Assembly: GCA_021850745.1 (NCBI GenBank)
Contig: JAJZKX010000046.1
Coordinates: forward strand, 1-9,787
Direction: 5' to 3'
Length of the DNA: 9,787 nt
Source: Thermoplasmata archaeon
GTDB taxonomy: Archaea; Thermoplasmatota; Thermoplasmata; Thermoplasmatales; Thermoplasmataceae
The stretch's first letter is position 1. Each line of letters starts with the position of its first letter. Under the pieces are notes generated by a model. It was not told the DNA's origin, did not search any database, and saw nothing but the letters and a program-made list of their open reading frames with translations. Position numbers and translations under genes: made by a program. Positions 1 to 7,760 of this stretch are shown here, in pieces.

Positions 1-1
1 A

Positions 2-1123
2 TATTACCCTTCAATGATTATCAAGTATAATATCTGCTTCACAACAATTGATCCGGATGGCACTACCATATCTCCATCAGGAGTAAAATTTCTTGATGTG
101 AAGCAGAAAGAAGGACTGGTGCCAAGAATTTTGAAGGAGCTGATGGATGAAAGGGATAAAGTGAAAGGTATGCTGAAAAAATCCTCAGGGGACGAATATG
201 AGTATTATGATGGGGTTCAAAACGCCCTCAAGATCCTCATGAATACATTCTATGGAGTACTTGCATCATCCTTTTACCGTTTCACAAATCTTGAGATTGG
301 CGGTTCCATCACAGCGTATGCCAGAATGACGATCATGAAGCTTATCGAAAGATTGAAAACGGAGGGTTTCAGGGTAATATATGGTGATACTGACAGTGTT
401 TTTATCGAATCAGGCGCGTTATCTGATGAAGATGCCGTAAAGACAGGCAAAGAACTGAGTTCTAAAATATCATCAGAGCTGTCCGTCTCCATTGAGTTTG
501 AAAAGGTAATGGATCCATTCTTCTCCCATGGAGCCAAGAAGAGATATGTGGGAATGATTATCTATCCAGAATCTGACAAGGGAAAGATGCTTGTCCGGGG
601 ATATGAAGTCAGGAGGACAGATTCCTTCGATCTTCAGAGCGAGGTGCTGGAGACAGTTTTTGACTTCATAATGAAGAGGGATAAGGAAGGTGCCAGGGAA
701 TTCAGTGAGAAAATTGTAAGGCGCCTATTGGAAGGCGACCGAACCCTGGATATCAAGAAGCTTGTTATTTCACGATCGGTAAAGGATTATGAAAAATATA
801 AGGACGCTGATTCCCTGGCGAATGTCAGGATATCCAAGAAACTTCAGGAGCAGGGTGAAAGATTCATTCCGGGAATGAAGGTCTCATGGATTGTCACTGA
901 CAGTTCAAGAACGCCACAGGAAGTGGAACCTTTTATCGATGGCCAGGAGTTTTTATTTGAACCTGACTGGGCATATTATGCGAAACGGATTGAGGAAACG
1001 GTAAACCGTGTGCTGGAAAGTTTTGATATGGCACTTAATCTTGCCGGGAAAGTTCCAAAATCAAAGCTGAAGAACTCAATTCACCCATCGCAGAATACGC
1101 TTGAGGGTTATTTCCAAAACTGA
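2..1123 (+). CDS. polB: Family B DNA polymerase, C-terminal part (5' end outside window)
   Basis: Replicative-type family B DNA polymerase, template-directed DNA synthesis. The reading frame is open to the window edge and enters at motif A (YYPSM at 2-16, matching the family's SLYPSI), so the exonuclease and N-terminal domains lie upstream and the ATG at 14 is internal. Counting that Met as residue 1, the palm/fingers motifs follow in order: motif B KILMNTFYG (73-81), motif C YGDTDS with two metal-binding aspartates (123-128, nt 380-397), and the thumb-side KKRY motif near 175. The thumb follows, and the chain ends with QNTLEGYF (360-367), a canonical PCNA-interacting box two residues before the stop. 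The ABM-domain gene follows 21 nt downstream on the same strand. Identification as PolB is secure; whether it is the main replicase or a paralogue cannot be told from this fragment. Confidence 0.95.
   Translation, partial: YYPSMIIKYNICFTTIDPDGTTISPSGVKFLDVKQKEGLVPRILKELMDERDKVKGMLKKSSGDEYEYYDGVQNALKILMNTFYGVLASSFYRFTNLEIGGSITAYARMTIMKLIERLKTEGFRVIYGDTDSVFIESGALSDEDAVKTGKELSSKISSELSVSIEFEKVMDPFFSHGAKKRYVGMIIYPESDKGKMLVRGYEVRRTDSFDLQSEVLETVFDFIMKRDKEGAREFSEKIVRRLLEGDRTLDIKKLVISRSVKDYEKYKDADSLANVRISKKLQEQGERFIPGMKVSWIVTDSSRTPQEVEPFIDGQEFLFEPDWAYYAKRIEETVNRVLESFDMALNLAGKVPKSKLKNSIHPSQNTLEGYFQN
1091..1114 (+). other. PIP box (PCNA-binding motif) at the C-terminus of PolB
   Basis: The codons give Q-N-T-L-E-G-Y-F, which fits the PCNA-interacting consensus Q-x-x-[LIM]-x-x-[FY]-[FY] exactly and sits at the extreme C-terminus, the usual place in archaeal polymerases. 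It implies clamp-dependent processive synthesis; binding itself is inferred. Confidence 0.75.
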
Positions 1124-1131
1124 TAAATATT
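1121..1131 (+). promoter_or_regulatory. Possible TATA box for the ABM-domain gene
   Basis: The AT-rich run TGATAAATATT overlaps the polB stop and is centred about 25 nt before the ATG at 1151. That is archaeal TATA-to-start spacing for a leaderless transcript. The call rests on composition and spacing only. Confidence 0.3.
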
Positions 1132-1144
1132 GAAGTTGCCATGA

Positions 1145-1438
1145 ATGTTTATGATCGTAGTGCAGAATCATATTCCGGTAAATGCATCGATGTCGCAGGA
1201 TTTCGAACAGAGGTTTTCACATACAAATGAAAACATGAAGCATATGAAAGGATTCATCAGGAATGAAATACTGAGACCAATCAAAGCAGATACATATGTT
1301 GTCATGACCTATTGGGAAACTATGAATGATTTCAAGGCATGGACAGAAAGTGAGGATTTTAAGAAGGCACATTCACGGAAACCCACACCGGGGATGATAA
1401 CCGGAGAAAATTACCTGACGATACACGAAATTGTCTGA
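1145..1438 (+). CDS. ABM-domain protein, possible heme-degrading monooxygenase
   Basis: A 97-residue protein of the antibiotic-biosynthesis monooxygenase (ABM, dimeric alpha-beta ferredoxin-like) fold. The diagnostic second half reads YWETMNDFKAWTESEDFKKAH, a W-x(6)-F-x-x-W-x(4)-F-x(3)-H pattern at residues 57-76. Asn8, Trp66 and His76 fall where IsdG/IsdI heme monooxygenases carry their catalytic Asn, Trp and heme-ligand His, so heme binding or degradation is plausible. ABM proteins have other substrates, including quinones, and no heme-uptake genes are visible here. The ATG at 1145 is used; the ATG at 1151 is equally possible, and an AT-rich box (TGATAAATAT, 1121-1130) lies at about the right distance for leaderless transcription from 1151. 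It may also be read through from polB. Family call good, substrate uncertain. Confidence 0.8.
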   Translation: MFMIVVQNHIPVNASMSQDFEQRFSHTNENMKHMKGFIRNEILRPIKADTYVVMTYWETMNDFKAWTESEDFKKAHSRKPTPGMITGENYLTIHEIV

Positions 1439-1520
1439 TTCCTTCTTTCGCAGACATCCCCTATAATTGAGAGAGTGGAAATGCCGCGAAAGTAAATTAA
1501 GCATCCTGAAATTGGTTATT

Positions 1521-2669
1521 GTGCAAGATGTCATCGTAGTTGGTGCGGGACCTGCTGGATCTTATGCAGCTTATGCCCTTGCAAGAAAAGGCTTCACTGT
1601 AAAACAGCTTGAGGAGCACCAGGAGGTTGGCAAACCGGTTGAATGCACTGGATTGGTATCAAAAAGAGTTTTAAAATTTGTGAAAACCGGTTCCATAATA
1701 AATAAAGTCCACGGAGCTCATGTGTATTTCCCAAATGATGGAAAAATAAGCATATCAAAGGCGGATGAAACTGTTGTCCTGGAAAGGGATGAATTCGATA
1801 AGGATGTTTCTGGAATGGCAACAGGAGCAGGTGTTGAACTGATTATTAATGCAAAGGCCCTCGCTATACGAAGAGACCCTGACGGGATAACGGTAAGAAC
1901 AAGATGCAACGGAGATATTCAGGAATTAAAGGCTCGAGCGGTCATAGGTGCGGACGGTGCCAATAGCATCGTAAGAAAGGATCTATTTGGAGAGAGGATT
2001 AAGAGAGTTGTATCGGCGTATCAGGTAGAATCTGCAGAACAACTTGAGGATCAGGATAATGTCAATGTGTATCTTGGAAGCACAATCACGAAGGGGTACT
2101 TTGCATGGGCGACACCAGCGGGCGATACCTCCAGAATCGGTACTGCCAGTATAGGTGGAACAAGCAGGAATTATTTCCATGAACTGAACAGGAGATTCAG
2201 GAATAATAAAATTCTTTCAATAACGGGCGGCCCGATACCAATCAGCACCCTCAGCAAAACCTATGGTGAAAGGGCACTCCTGGTTGGAGATGCGGCAGGG
2301 ATCGTAAAGCCCCTAAGCGGTGGCGGGATTTATACCGGAATTCTTTCAGGCTCAAAGGCAGCAATTGCACTGGAACAGGCCCTAGAAAGAAATGATCTCT
2401 CTGAGAAGAACCTGAAATCCTATGAGAAAATGTGGAAATCAGAGATAGGCACAGAATTGAAAATAGATTTAATGATCCAGAAGTTGTTTACCAGAATAAC
2501 AGATTATTCCTTTGTAAAACTCTATGAAATCATTTCCAGGGAAGAGAACAGGGAAGTTATTGGCAGAGTTGGAGACATAGACTTTCCATCCAGGGTTGTT
2601 GCTTCCCTGGTTCTCCGAAACCCTGCCCTTCTTTCCCACATACTGTTCCCAAGGCGTTTGCCACCGTAG
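1521..2669 (+). CDS. Geranylgeranyl reductase family FAD-dependent oxidoreductase
   Basis: Flavoprotein of the geranylgeranyl reductase (COG0644-type) family. In archaea such enzymes saturate the isoprenoid chains of ether lipids, usually at the membrane on digeranylgeranylglycerophospholipid. With GTG at 1521 as start it has 382 residues, near the family's usual length of about 390. The FAD-binding Rossmann motif GAGPAG (8-13) opens the chain. A P-V-E-C-T-G segment follows with Cys42 at the family's conserved cysteine, then a FAWATP segment (W196, the YxWxFP-like motif), and the second FAD motif VGDAAG with SGGGI just after (255-269). The frame is open to a TTG at 1467, but those 18 extra residues precede the Rossmann strand and look untranslated. 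The gene is 82 nt after the ABM gene and may share its transcript. Whether this is the principal lipid reductase or one of several paralogues is undecided. Confidence 0.85.
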   Translation: MQDVIVVGAGPAGSYAAYALARKGFTVKQLEEHQEVGKPVECTGLVSKRVLKFVKTGSIINKVHGAHVYFPNDGKISISKADETVVLERDEFDKDVSGMATGAGVELIINAKALAIRRDPDGITVRTRCNGDIQELKARAVIGADGANSIVRKDLFGERIKRVVSAYQVESAEQLEDQDNVNVYLGSTITKGYFAWATPAGDTSRIGTASIGGTSRNYFHELNRRFRNNKILSITGGPIPISTLSKTYGERALLVGDAAGIVKPLSGGGIYTGILSGSKAAIALEQALERNDLSEKNLKSYEKMWKSEIGTELKIDLMIQKLFTRITDYSFVKLYEIISREENREVIGRVGDIDFPSRVVASLVLRNPALLSHILFPRRLPP

Positions 2670-2732
2670 TTCCCTTAAATTTTATCTATTTTGGAGTTCT
2701 TCTAAAAACACTTGTTGCTTTTTGTATCCAGT

Positions 2733-2778
2733 TCAGAATTCTCATCTATTGCAAGTCTTGTGAATTGCAAAATTCTGA
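2733..2778. repeat. 8-bp inverted repeat enclosing two TTGCAA sites
   Basis: TCAGAATT at 2733-2740 pairs perfectly with AATTCTGA at 2771-2778 across a 30-nt loop that contains both intergenic TTGCAA hexamers. It lies about 65-110 nt after the flavoprotein stop. It could be an RNA hairpin in the 3' region or a protein-binding site; the arms are short enough to be chance. Confidence 0.4.
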
Positions 2779-3038
2779 TTGGAAATGGATTGTTCGCTGC
2801 CAAGAATTTTATTCTCTCATGACCTGGCAGAAAACATGGACTCCGTGCATTCCAGCTTCCAATTTGGAGGCGAATCCTTCGCCAAACGCAAGACACGTAA
2901 TAATTTTTTCATCCCCTGATCACTCGATAAGCACACATCAATGTATATCATAATGATCACTTTTTTGACACACTATGATACAAAATTTAACTTTCCCCTT
3001 ACTAAGAAAAATGAGGATAAAACAAGAGGAATTTCTGG

Positions 3039-3103
3039 TGATCTGCCACCCTAAATAATTTGAACGCGCAGGAAACAAAACCATGGTAATCAAAGGCAGA
3101 TCA
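3039..3103. repeat. 9-bp perfect inverted repeat upstream of the EamA transporter
   Basis: TGATCTGCC (3039-3047) and GGCAGATCA (3095-3103) are exact reverse complements separated by 47 nt, about 110 nt before the transporter start. The spacing suits either a long-loop hairpin or two operator half-sites. No known element is recognised. Confidence 0.4.
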
Positions 3104-3212
3104 GACATTGATAACAGAAATCACAACCTAAATAGAACATTGGCATACATGGTTGCCCCAATTTACCTCAGGATCATATTCTGTAGTTTGTTGAGGCAGG
3201 TCTGGTAAGGTT

Positions 3213-4115
3213 ATGGCTTCGAAAGGGGTGTTATATGTTTTGCTTCTATTGCTAGCCACTGTTTCGTGGGGACTCACCTTTCCTTTGATTAACCTTTCAC
3301 TTCAACTCATCTCTCCTGTCATTTTTTTATTCATCAGGTTTCTTGTCTCATCTCTTATTATGCTGCCCATGGTTGGCATCAAGAAATTGAAAGCAAGAGG
3401 GGGAGAAACTGAGGGATTCATTGCAGGACTTCTTCTTTTCATTGGTTACTATTTTCAAACTGTAGGACTGAAATATACAACTCCTGCAGATTCTGGAATT
3501 ATTACTGGTCTTTATGTCGTATTGGTGCCCATCCTTTCATATGTATACCTGAAGAGCAAGGTTTCGATTGTGGATTGGATAGCTGTTTTACTGGCTATGT
3601 TCGGATTGGTTATACTTTCGGGGGGTGTTTCAGGATCGTCATCTGTCGAGTTTGGGAATGTTCTTACCATAATCTGTGCCGTTGGATATGCAATACAGAT
3701 TGCATATGTTTCAAAACACTCATCCCATATTGATTCCATGAAGTTCACTTTTTACCAGATGCTTACTGTCACCATCCTATCAATGATAACAATTCCTACA
3801 TTCAGCGTTTATTATGACCTGTACTCCCCCCTTGTTCTCTTCACCATAGTTTTTACAGCTATATTTGCAGGAATAATGGGATATTTCATTATGAATAGGG
3901 CCCTCATCTATGTAAAACCAGAAAAAGCGGGTGTTGTCCTGGTAACTGAGCCCATATTTGCAGCTATATTTTCATATTTCCTTGTAAATGACAGAATTGG
4001 CATTTATACTATTATTGGGGGTTCAATAATGGTTCTGGCTATGTTTTTGAGCGTGGTAGACAGTTATGCGAAAAACAGGAATAATAATAGAACAATGCCT
4101 GATACTCAAGCCTGA
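3213..4115 (+). CDS. EamA/DMT-family membrane transporter
   Basis: A 300-residue integral membrane protein of the drug/metabolite transporter superfamily with two EamA repeats (about 6-136 and 149-285). Hydrophobic segments at roughly 6-26, 35-54, 68-86, 95-113, 118-136, 149-167, 181-199, 205-225, 240-259 and 264-283 give the typical ten helices. The W-G-x-T-F segment near residue 19 of helix 1 and the TEPIFAAIFSYFLVND segment (246-260) are family hallmarks. The tail (285-300) is short and polar. The chosen ATG is preceded by a weak AAGG three bases upstream and a GAGGCAGGT about 12 bases upstream. Its last 10 bases (4106-4115) overlap the 3' end of the convergent tgtA. DMT substrates (amino acids, sugars, nucleotides, drugs) cannot be read from sequence, and the neighbours give no hint. 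Confidence 0.9.
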   Translation: MASKGVLYVLLLLLATVSWGLTFPLINLSLQLISPVIFLFIRFLVSSLIMLPMVGIKKLKARGGETEGFIAGLLLFIGYYFQTVGLKYTTPADSGIITGLYVVLVPILSYVYLKSKVSIVDWIAVLLAMFGLVILSGGVSGSSSVEFGNVLTIICAVGYAIQIAYVSKHSSHIDSMKFTFYQMLTVTILSMITIPTFSVYYDLYSPLVLFTIVFTAIFAGIMGYFIMNRALIYVKPEKAGVVLVTEPIFAAIFSYFLVNDRIGIYTIIGGSIMVLAMFLSVVDSYAKNRNNNRTMPDTQA

Positions 4116-5977
4116 TGCCTTTCCTGCGTATGGTGGTTGACACTCACCGCCAAACCGCTTCTATAAGTTGCGAGTTCAGTCCCTGACATCATGGACCTTC
4201 CAATGGCGAGCAGTTCGTCCTTTGAGTTCACCACTATCACATCATTTAATGGAATTATATCTGGATCAAAATCTACAACAAATTTACGGAATACATTGTA
4301 TCCTCTTGCATTGTAATTTGCACTTTCATCATCAACTGCAATCCTGTTTCCTGGGTATTTCGACACTGCCTGAAGTCTTTTTCCTCCCTCTATATGGAGA
4401 CCGAGAAAACCGTCATGCGCTCTCATTGTAGCCAGGAATTTACCGTTCAGGCTTATTGTCCTGATCCTGCCAGTGGCCCTTGACTTTACTATTTCAGTTT
4501 CAGGTGGGAAAACAATCTCGCCGGTTCCGATTCCAAATTGAAAATCGCACAATGCCCTGATTTTTTCAAGATCAAAATTCCTTATCCTTTCTCCTTCTGA
4601 CCTTTCAACAGTTTCCGGATCATCAGCAAAGCCTTCCTCATAGTGCCTGGCGTCTATTACCTGTTCAACGGGGTAGGCTTCTTCAAGTTCTACCGGCACT
4701 TCGATGCCCATCCACCTGATAAGGTAACGATTGCTGTTTTTCTCATATTGCTCTGAAATGAACCTACCTGAAAGTCTCGATGGTTGCCATGCTCCATCTG
4801 GCACATAACTTGCGTTATCGTTCACCCCGATGAATCTGGATCGGAATTCTTTCAGCCTGGTGAAATAAGGATTCATCTCCGTTAGCTCATCAAAGTAGTA
4901 TAATGGAGGTTTTCTATACAACTCGAAGAACGGCTCCAGTTTCTCGCCGTATTTAAGGATAGACCTGAAAGCTGCGTGGAGCGAGGGGTGCGCCCGTGAT
5001 TTTTCTTCCACATATTGCCACAGGGTCTGCTCATAAATTCGTTCCCTTATTTCTTTCAGTTCCATGAAAATTGTGAAGAGATTGTGCCGTGCAAGCTCCT
5101 TTGTTCGTTCATCAAGGGATGCCTCTTTCAGTTCCCTGGCAGTATATTTCCCGTAAAGTGGGCTCCACATTGGAAATTCTATTATTTCCTTGAGATCCCT
5201 GGTCCCCTCCTGGAAGAGCATTCTCCCATCCCGTGCATATTTTACATAAGACGCAGAATCAAAGATATCAACTCCGAGAAGCACTGCCATTCCCATGAAC
5301 ATTGGGTGCCCGCCTCCAAAAAGATGGATCGGTTTATTAAAAGAGGCGTTTATCTTTGAGTTGATGATTATTTCACACAATTTTCCATATCGGTACTGCT
5401 CCAGCAGAGGGACTACCCCCCCTATTGGAAGATATCCTGCCAGGGTTCCGGACATCAATCTTGCACTCTTTTCCCTCAAATCGTTGTAAACAGATCCCTG
5501 TATCGGACCTGCAATGATTGTCTTTCTTTCGGAAGTGACCTCATTCATCCTTCTGTACGTTTCCATTACCGCTTTCTCAGCCTTTTCATGCGTATCTTCT
5601 GGAACTGAAAAGATGTCCAGGATTGTTGAGATGTCGCTGCCGATCTGCTCCTGAAAATCAACGATCTCCAGATTTCCATATTCAATGTCGCCATAGACAT
5701 AACTCTGGAACGTACCAGAATCTGTCATGATGGGTCCGTCAAAGCCTATCAGGTCATGCAGCCCCTTTTCCTGGGCATGGATTCTTAAATTTTCATTCCT
5801 TTTTATGATATAGCTGTTGGTTATGATTGCCTCCATACCCATTTTTTTCATTTCATCGATTGATAATATCCTGAGGTTTGGATTGATAACGGGCATTATA
5901 GTCGGAGTGGTTATGACACCATGTGGAGTTGAGAATTTTCCAACCCTTGCAAGCCCTTCCCTGTGTACAAGATCCAT
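4106..5977 (-). CDS. tgtA: Archaeosine tRNA-guanine transglycosylase (ArcTGT) with PUA domain, zinc cysteines missing
   Basis: ArcTGT swaps guanine 15 of the tRNA D-loop for preQ0, the first step to archaeosine; the Thermoplasma acidophilum enzyme is reported also to act on G13 of tRNA-Leu. The 623 residues comprise an N-terminal TGT barrel (about 1-350), intermediate C1/C2 domains, and a C-terminal PUA domain (about 535-615, RIAVDDESANYNARGY onward). Against the Pyrococcus horikoshii enzyme, as I recall its numbering, a constant offset of 9 places the catalytic aspartates at Asp86 (TDSGTFQ) and Asp240 (DIFDSASY), both intact. The zinc site normally reads C-x-C-x-x-C then H; here those positions are Met270, Ser272 and Tyr275 (MWSPLY, then GKYT), and only His298 remains. 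The protein has just two cysteines, both elsewhere. ATG at 5977 lies two bases after the rli1 stop; AAGGGAT in the rli1 end can act as ribosome binding site. It is the last gene of the three-gene unit. Confidence 0.95.
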   Translation of the reverse strand: MDLVHREGLARVGKFSTPHGVITTPTIMPVINPNLRILSIDEMKKMGMEAIITNSYIIKRNENLRIHAQEKGLHDLIGFDGPIMTDSGTFQSYVYGDIEYGNLEIVDFQEQIGSDISTILDIFSVPEDTHEKAEKAVMETYRRMNEVTSERKTIIAGPIQGSVYNDLREKSARLMSGTLAGYLPIGGVVPLLEQYRYGKLCEIIINSKINASFNKPIHLFGGGHPMFMGMAVLLGVDIFDSASYVKYARDGRMLFQEGTRDLKEIIEFPMWSPLYGKYTARELKEASLDERTKELARHNLFTIFMELKEIRERIYEQTLWQYVEEKSRAHPSLHAAFRSILKYGEKLEPFFELYRKPPLYYFDELTEMNPYFTRLKEFRSRFIGVNDNASYVPDGAWQPSRLSGRFISEQYEKNSNRYLIRWMGIEVPVELEEAYPVEQVIDARHYEEGFADDPETVERSEGERIRNFDLEKIRALCDFQFGIGTGEIVFPPETEIVKSRATGRIRTISLNGKFLATMRAHDGFLGLHIEGGKRLQAVSKYPGNRIAVDDESANYNARGYNVFRKFVVDFDPDIIPLNDVIVVNSKDELLAIGRSMMSGTELATYRSGLAVSVNHHTQERHQA

Positions 5978-5979
5978 TT

Positions 5980-7752
5980 TTATCCCTTATAATAATAGTT
6001 TCCTGAATATTTTTGTTCCCGATCAAGGCTACTGTTCAGCTTGTTAATCCTGGGCCTCTTTGTGTTATGGTCTCTCCTGAATGTTATATTAGCCATCTTC
6101 AGGAATGTGTTCATTCCTTCGTCCATCCTCATGGGTCCAATCGTGTATCCGTGCTTTCCCGGTTCCCCCCCAAAAACAACCAGTGAATCAGAGATAAGAT
6201 CAATGAAATATACATCGTGATCTACTATTAGTGCACTCTTGCGGTTTGATTCCATTATTTTCCTGATAACCTTTGCACAAATCATTCTGAATGTGCTATC
6301 CAGATTGGCAGATGGTTCATCCATCAGGTAAAGATCCGCATCCGTCGCCAGTGTGATTGCTATGGAAAGCCTCTGCAACTCCCCACCGGAAAGTGAAGAT
6401 ACATTCTGCTCCATTAAGGAATCTATTTCAAGAGGCTTGAACAGTTCAACCTTGAGGAAGGAGTCATCAAACCTCTCCTTTACGGTTGCATAAATAAGTT
6501 CAGAAACAGTTCCAGAAAAATCAGTGCTTATGTATTGTGGCTTGTATGCTATTTTTAGCTTTGGTTCAATAACTGCATCCTTGGCTTCGATAACTCCAGC
6601 CAGAACCTTGACAAATGTGGTCTTTCCCAGCGCATTGCCACCTAGCACCCCGACAACGGAGCTTGATTCTATTTTTCCAGCCCTTGATTCCAGCGTGAAA
6701 TCTCCGAGTGTTAATGAAAAGTTGTTCCAGTAGACGAGATCAGGGGTTACCTGTGTTCTCACAAATCCTTTCTCATCAAATTCAATGGCATATGGCCTTA
6801 TTCTCACATTTTCATCCGGTAAATATCCTGCAAGGAATTCATTGATCGCCTTTCCCGATGATTTTTGCTTCACTGTAACTCCATATGCACCTGCCTGCCC
6901 GTAAACAAGATGAATGGAATCTGCTATCCAATCTAGTATCGCAAGGTCGTGCTCCACCACAAAAAGCGTCTTCTTCTTTGCCATTTCTTGTAATTTTTTG
7001 GCAATGTTCAGCCTTTCTGAGATATCAAGGTAGGATGTCATCTCATCTATAAGGATAATATCAGCATCCTTCAGGAGCGCAGTTCCTATGGCAAGTTTCT
7101 GCAATTCCCCTCCGGAAGCGCTTTTCACATCCTTGGATAGTGAATTTTTCAGGTTCAGATCCTCAACTACCTCGTCGAGCTTGCCTGATATGTTATTCTT
7201 CTCCAAAATTTCCTTTATTGTGCCCTTCGCAACCCTGGGAATCTGGTCAACGAACTGGCTCTTCAGAACAGTTTTTCTCTTCCCACTATATATATCCCTG
7301 AAATACTGGCCCAAAATTGATTTTGAATACCTTTCTATGACTTTGTCCTTATCGGGCTTTGATTCATAATCCCCAAAATTTGGTATTATAACTCCAGAGA
7401 GAATGTTCATGGTTGTCGTCTTTCCCATGCCATTAGATCCAAGAATCGCAGTCACGGCATTTTTTTCCGGAATTGGCATTGAATATAGACGGAAAGTGTT
7501 TAAACCATACTGGTGGATAATGTCCCGGTTCAATTCATCCGGTATTCCGATGATCTTTATGGCTCCGAATGGGCATCGTTTGGGACATATTCCGCACCCT
7601 ATGCATAATGATTCTGTAATAATAGGCTGTGTATCAGGGCCGGGAAAATCAATTGTTTTTGTCCCACTCCTAACAGGAGGGCAATAATATTGGCATTCAC
7701 GATGGCATTTTTTTGGATGGCACTTTTCCTGGTCTAAAATTGCAATGTGCAT
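5980..7752 (-). CDS. rli1: ABCE1/Rli1 ribosome-recycling ATPase
   Basis: Cytosolic twin-ATPase that splits ribosomes after termination in archaea and eukaryotes. The full length of 590 residues is typical. The N-terminal iron-sulfur domain has all eight cysteines for two [4Fe-4S] clusters (11, 16, 20, 24 and 50, 53, 56, 60; CIGCGICPKRCP). NBD1: Walker A GSNGMGKTT (105-113), helix-loop-helix insertion (about 143-160), Q-loop KSQFVD (164-169), signature SGGELQKL (213-220), Walker B ILIDEMTS (233-240), His268. NBD2: Walker A GGNALGKTT (371-379), Q-loop KPQY, signature LSGGELQRL (454-462), Walker B YLMDEPSANLD (475-485), His512. The conserved tail (ITFRRD, RPRINK, SSLDREQ) is present. Deviations are Met for Pro after the NBD1 Walker B Glu (DEM, not DEP) and Ala for Gly in the NBD2 P-loop. 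The ATG at 7752 is 8 nt after the upstream gene; tgtA begins 2 nt after its stop. Confidence 0.97.
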   Translation of the reverse strand: MHIAILDQEKCHPKKCHRECQYYCPPVRSGTKTIDFPGPDTQPIITESLCIGCGICPKRCPFGAIKIIGIPDELNRDIIHQYGLNTFRLYSMPIPEKNAVTAILGSNGMGKTTTMNILSGVIIPNFGDYESKPDKDKVIERYSKSILGQYFRDIYSGKRKTVLKSQFVDQIPRVAKGTIKEILEKNNISGKLDEVVEDLNLKNSLSKDVKSASGGELQKLAIGTALLKDADIILIDEMTSYLDISERLNIAKKLQEMAKKKTLFVVEHDLAILDWIADSIHLVYGQAGAYGVTVKQKSSGKAINEFLAGYLPDENVRIRPYAIEFDEKGFVRTQVTPDLVYWNNFSLTLGDFTLESRAGKIESSSVVGVLGGNALGKTTFVKVLAGVIEAKDAVIEPKLKIAYKPQYISTDFSGTVSELIYATVKERFDDSFLKVELFKPLEIDSLMEQNVSSLSGGELQRLSIAITLATDADLYLMDEPSANLDSTFRMICAKVIRKIMESNRKSALIVDHDVYFIDLISDSLVVFGGEPGKHGYTIGPMRMDEGMNTFLKMANITFRRDHNTKRPRINKLNSSLDREQKYSGNYYYKG

Positions 7753-7760
7753 CTGTTATC

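Larger units (their letters stand above)
2670..3212. other. Intergenic stretch with short inverted repeats and no convincing gene
   Basis: This 543-nt gap has T-rich tracts just after the flavoprotein gene (about 2682-2697), a T6 run at 2961-2966, two TTGCAA hexamers (2749-2754 and 2765-2770), and several short inverted repeats, including TATCATA 2946-2952 against TATGATA 2974-2980. I found no tRNA-like cloverleaf, box C/D motif pair or recognisable protein. On the minus strand, 2812-2913 is open for 34 codons without a start and looks somewhat protein-like (FGEGFASKLEAGMHGVHVF), so it could be a decayed gene. The promoter and leader of the transporter gene must lie at its right end; an AT-rich CCTAAATAGA at 3128-3137 is a weak TATA candidate. 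Confidence 0.5.

Noticed and set aside
1467..1520. TTG at 1467 as the start of the geranylgeranyl-reductase-family gene
   Set aside because: The 18 added residues precede the Rossmann strand that normally begins within a few residues of the N-terminus; GTG 1521 fits family length better.
2702..2953. Two overlapping short open frames on opposite strands (2765-2953 plus, 2702-2896 minus)
   Set aside because: Neither shows a recognisable domain, a convincing start or coding-like composition. They are treated as intergenic, with only the different 2812-2913 minus frame noted as possible decay.
2941..2980. Hairpin TATCATA/TATGATA with T6 as an intrinsic terminator
   Set aside because: The stem is short and AT-only, the T-run sits in the loop rather than after the stem, and no gene ends nearby.
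3011..3058. A 15-codon ATG frame with an AT-rich box upstream, a possible leader peptide
   Set aside because: It is too short, has no amino-acid run typical of attenuation, and is more than 150 nt from the transporter start.
4168..7687. Several plus-strand open frames of 60-115 codons within 4168-7687
   Set aside because: They lie antisense to the strongly supported tgtA and rli1 genes and encode no recognisable protein.
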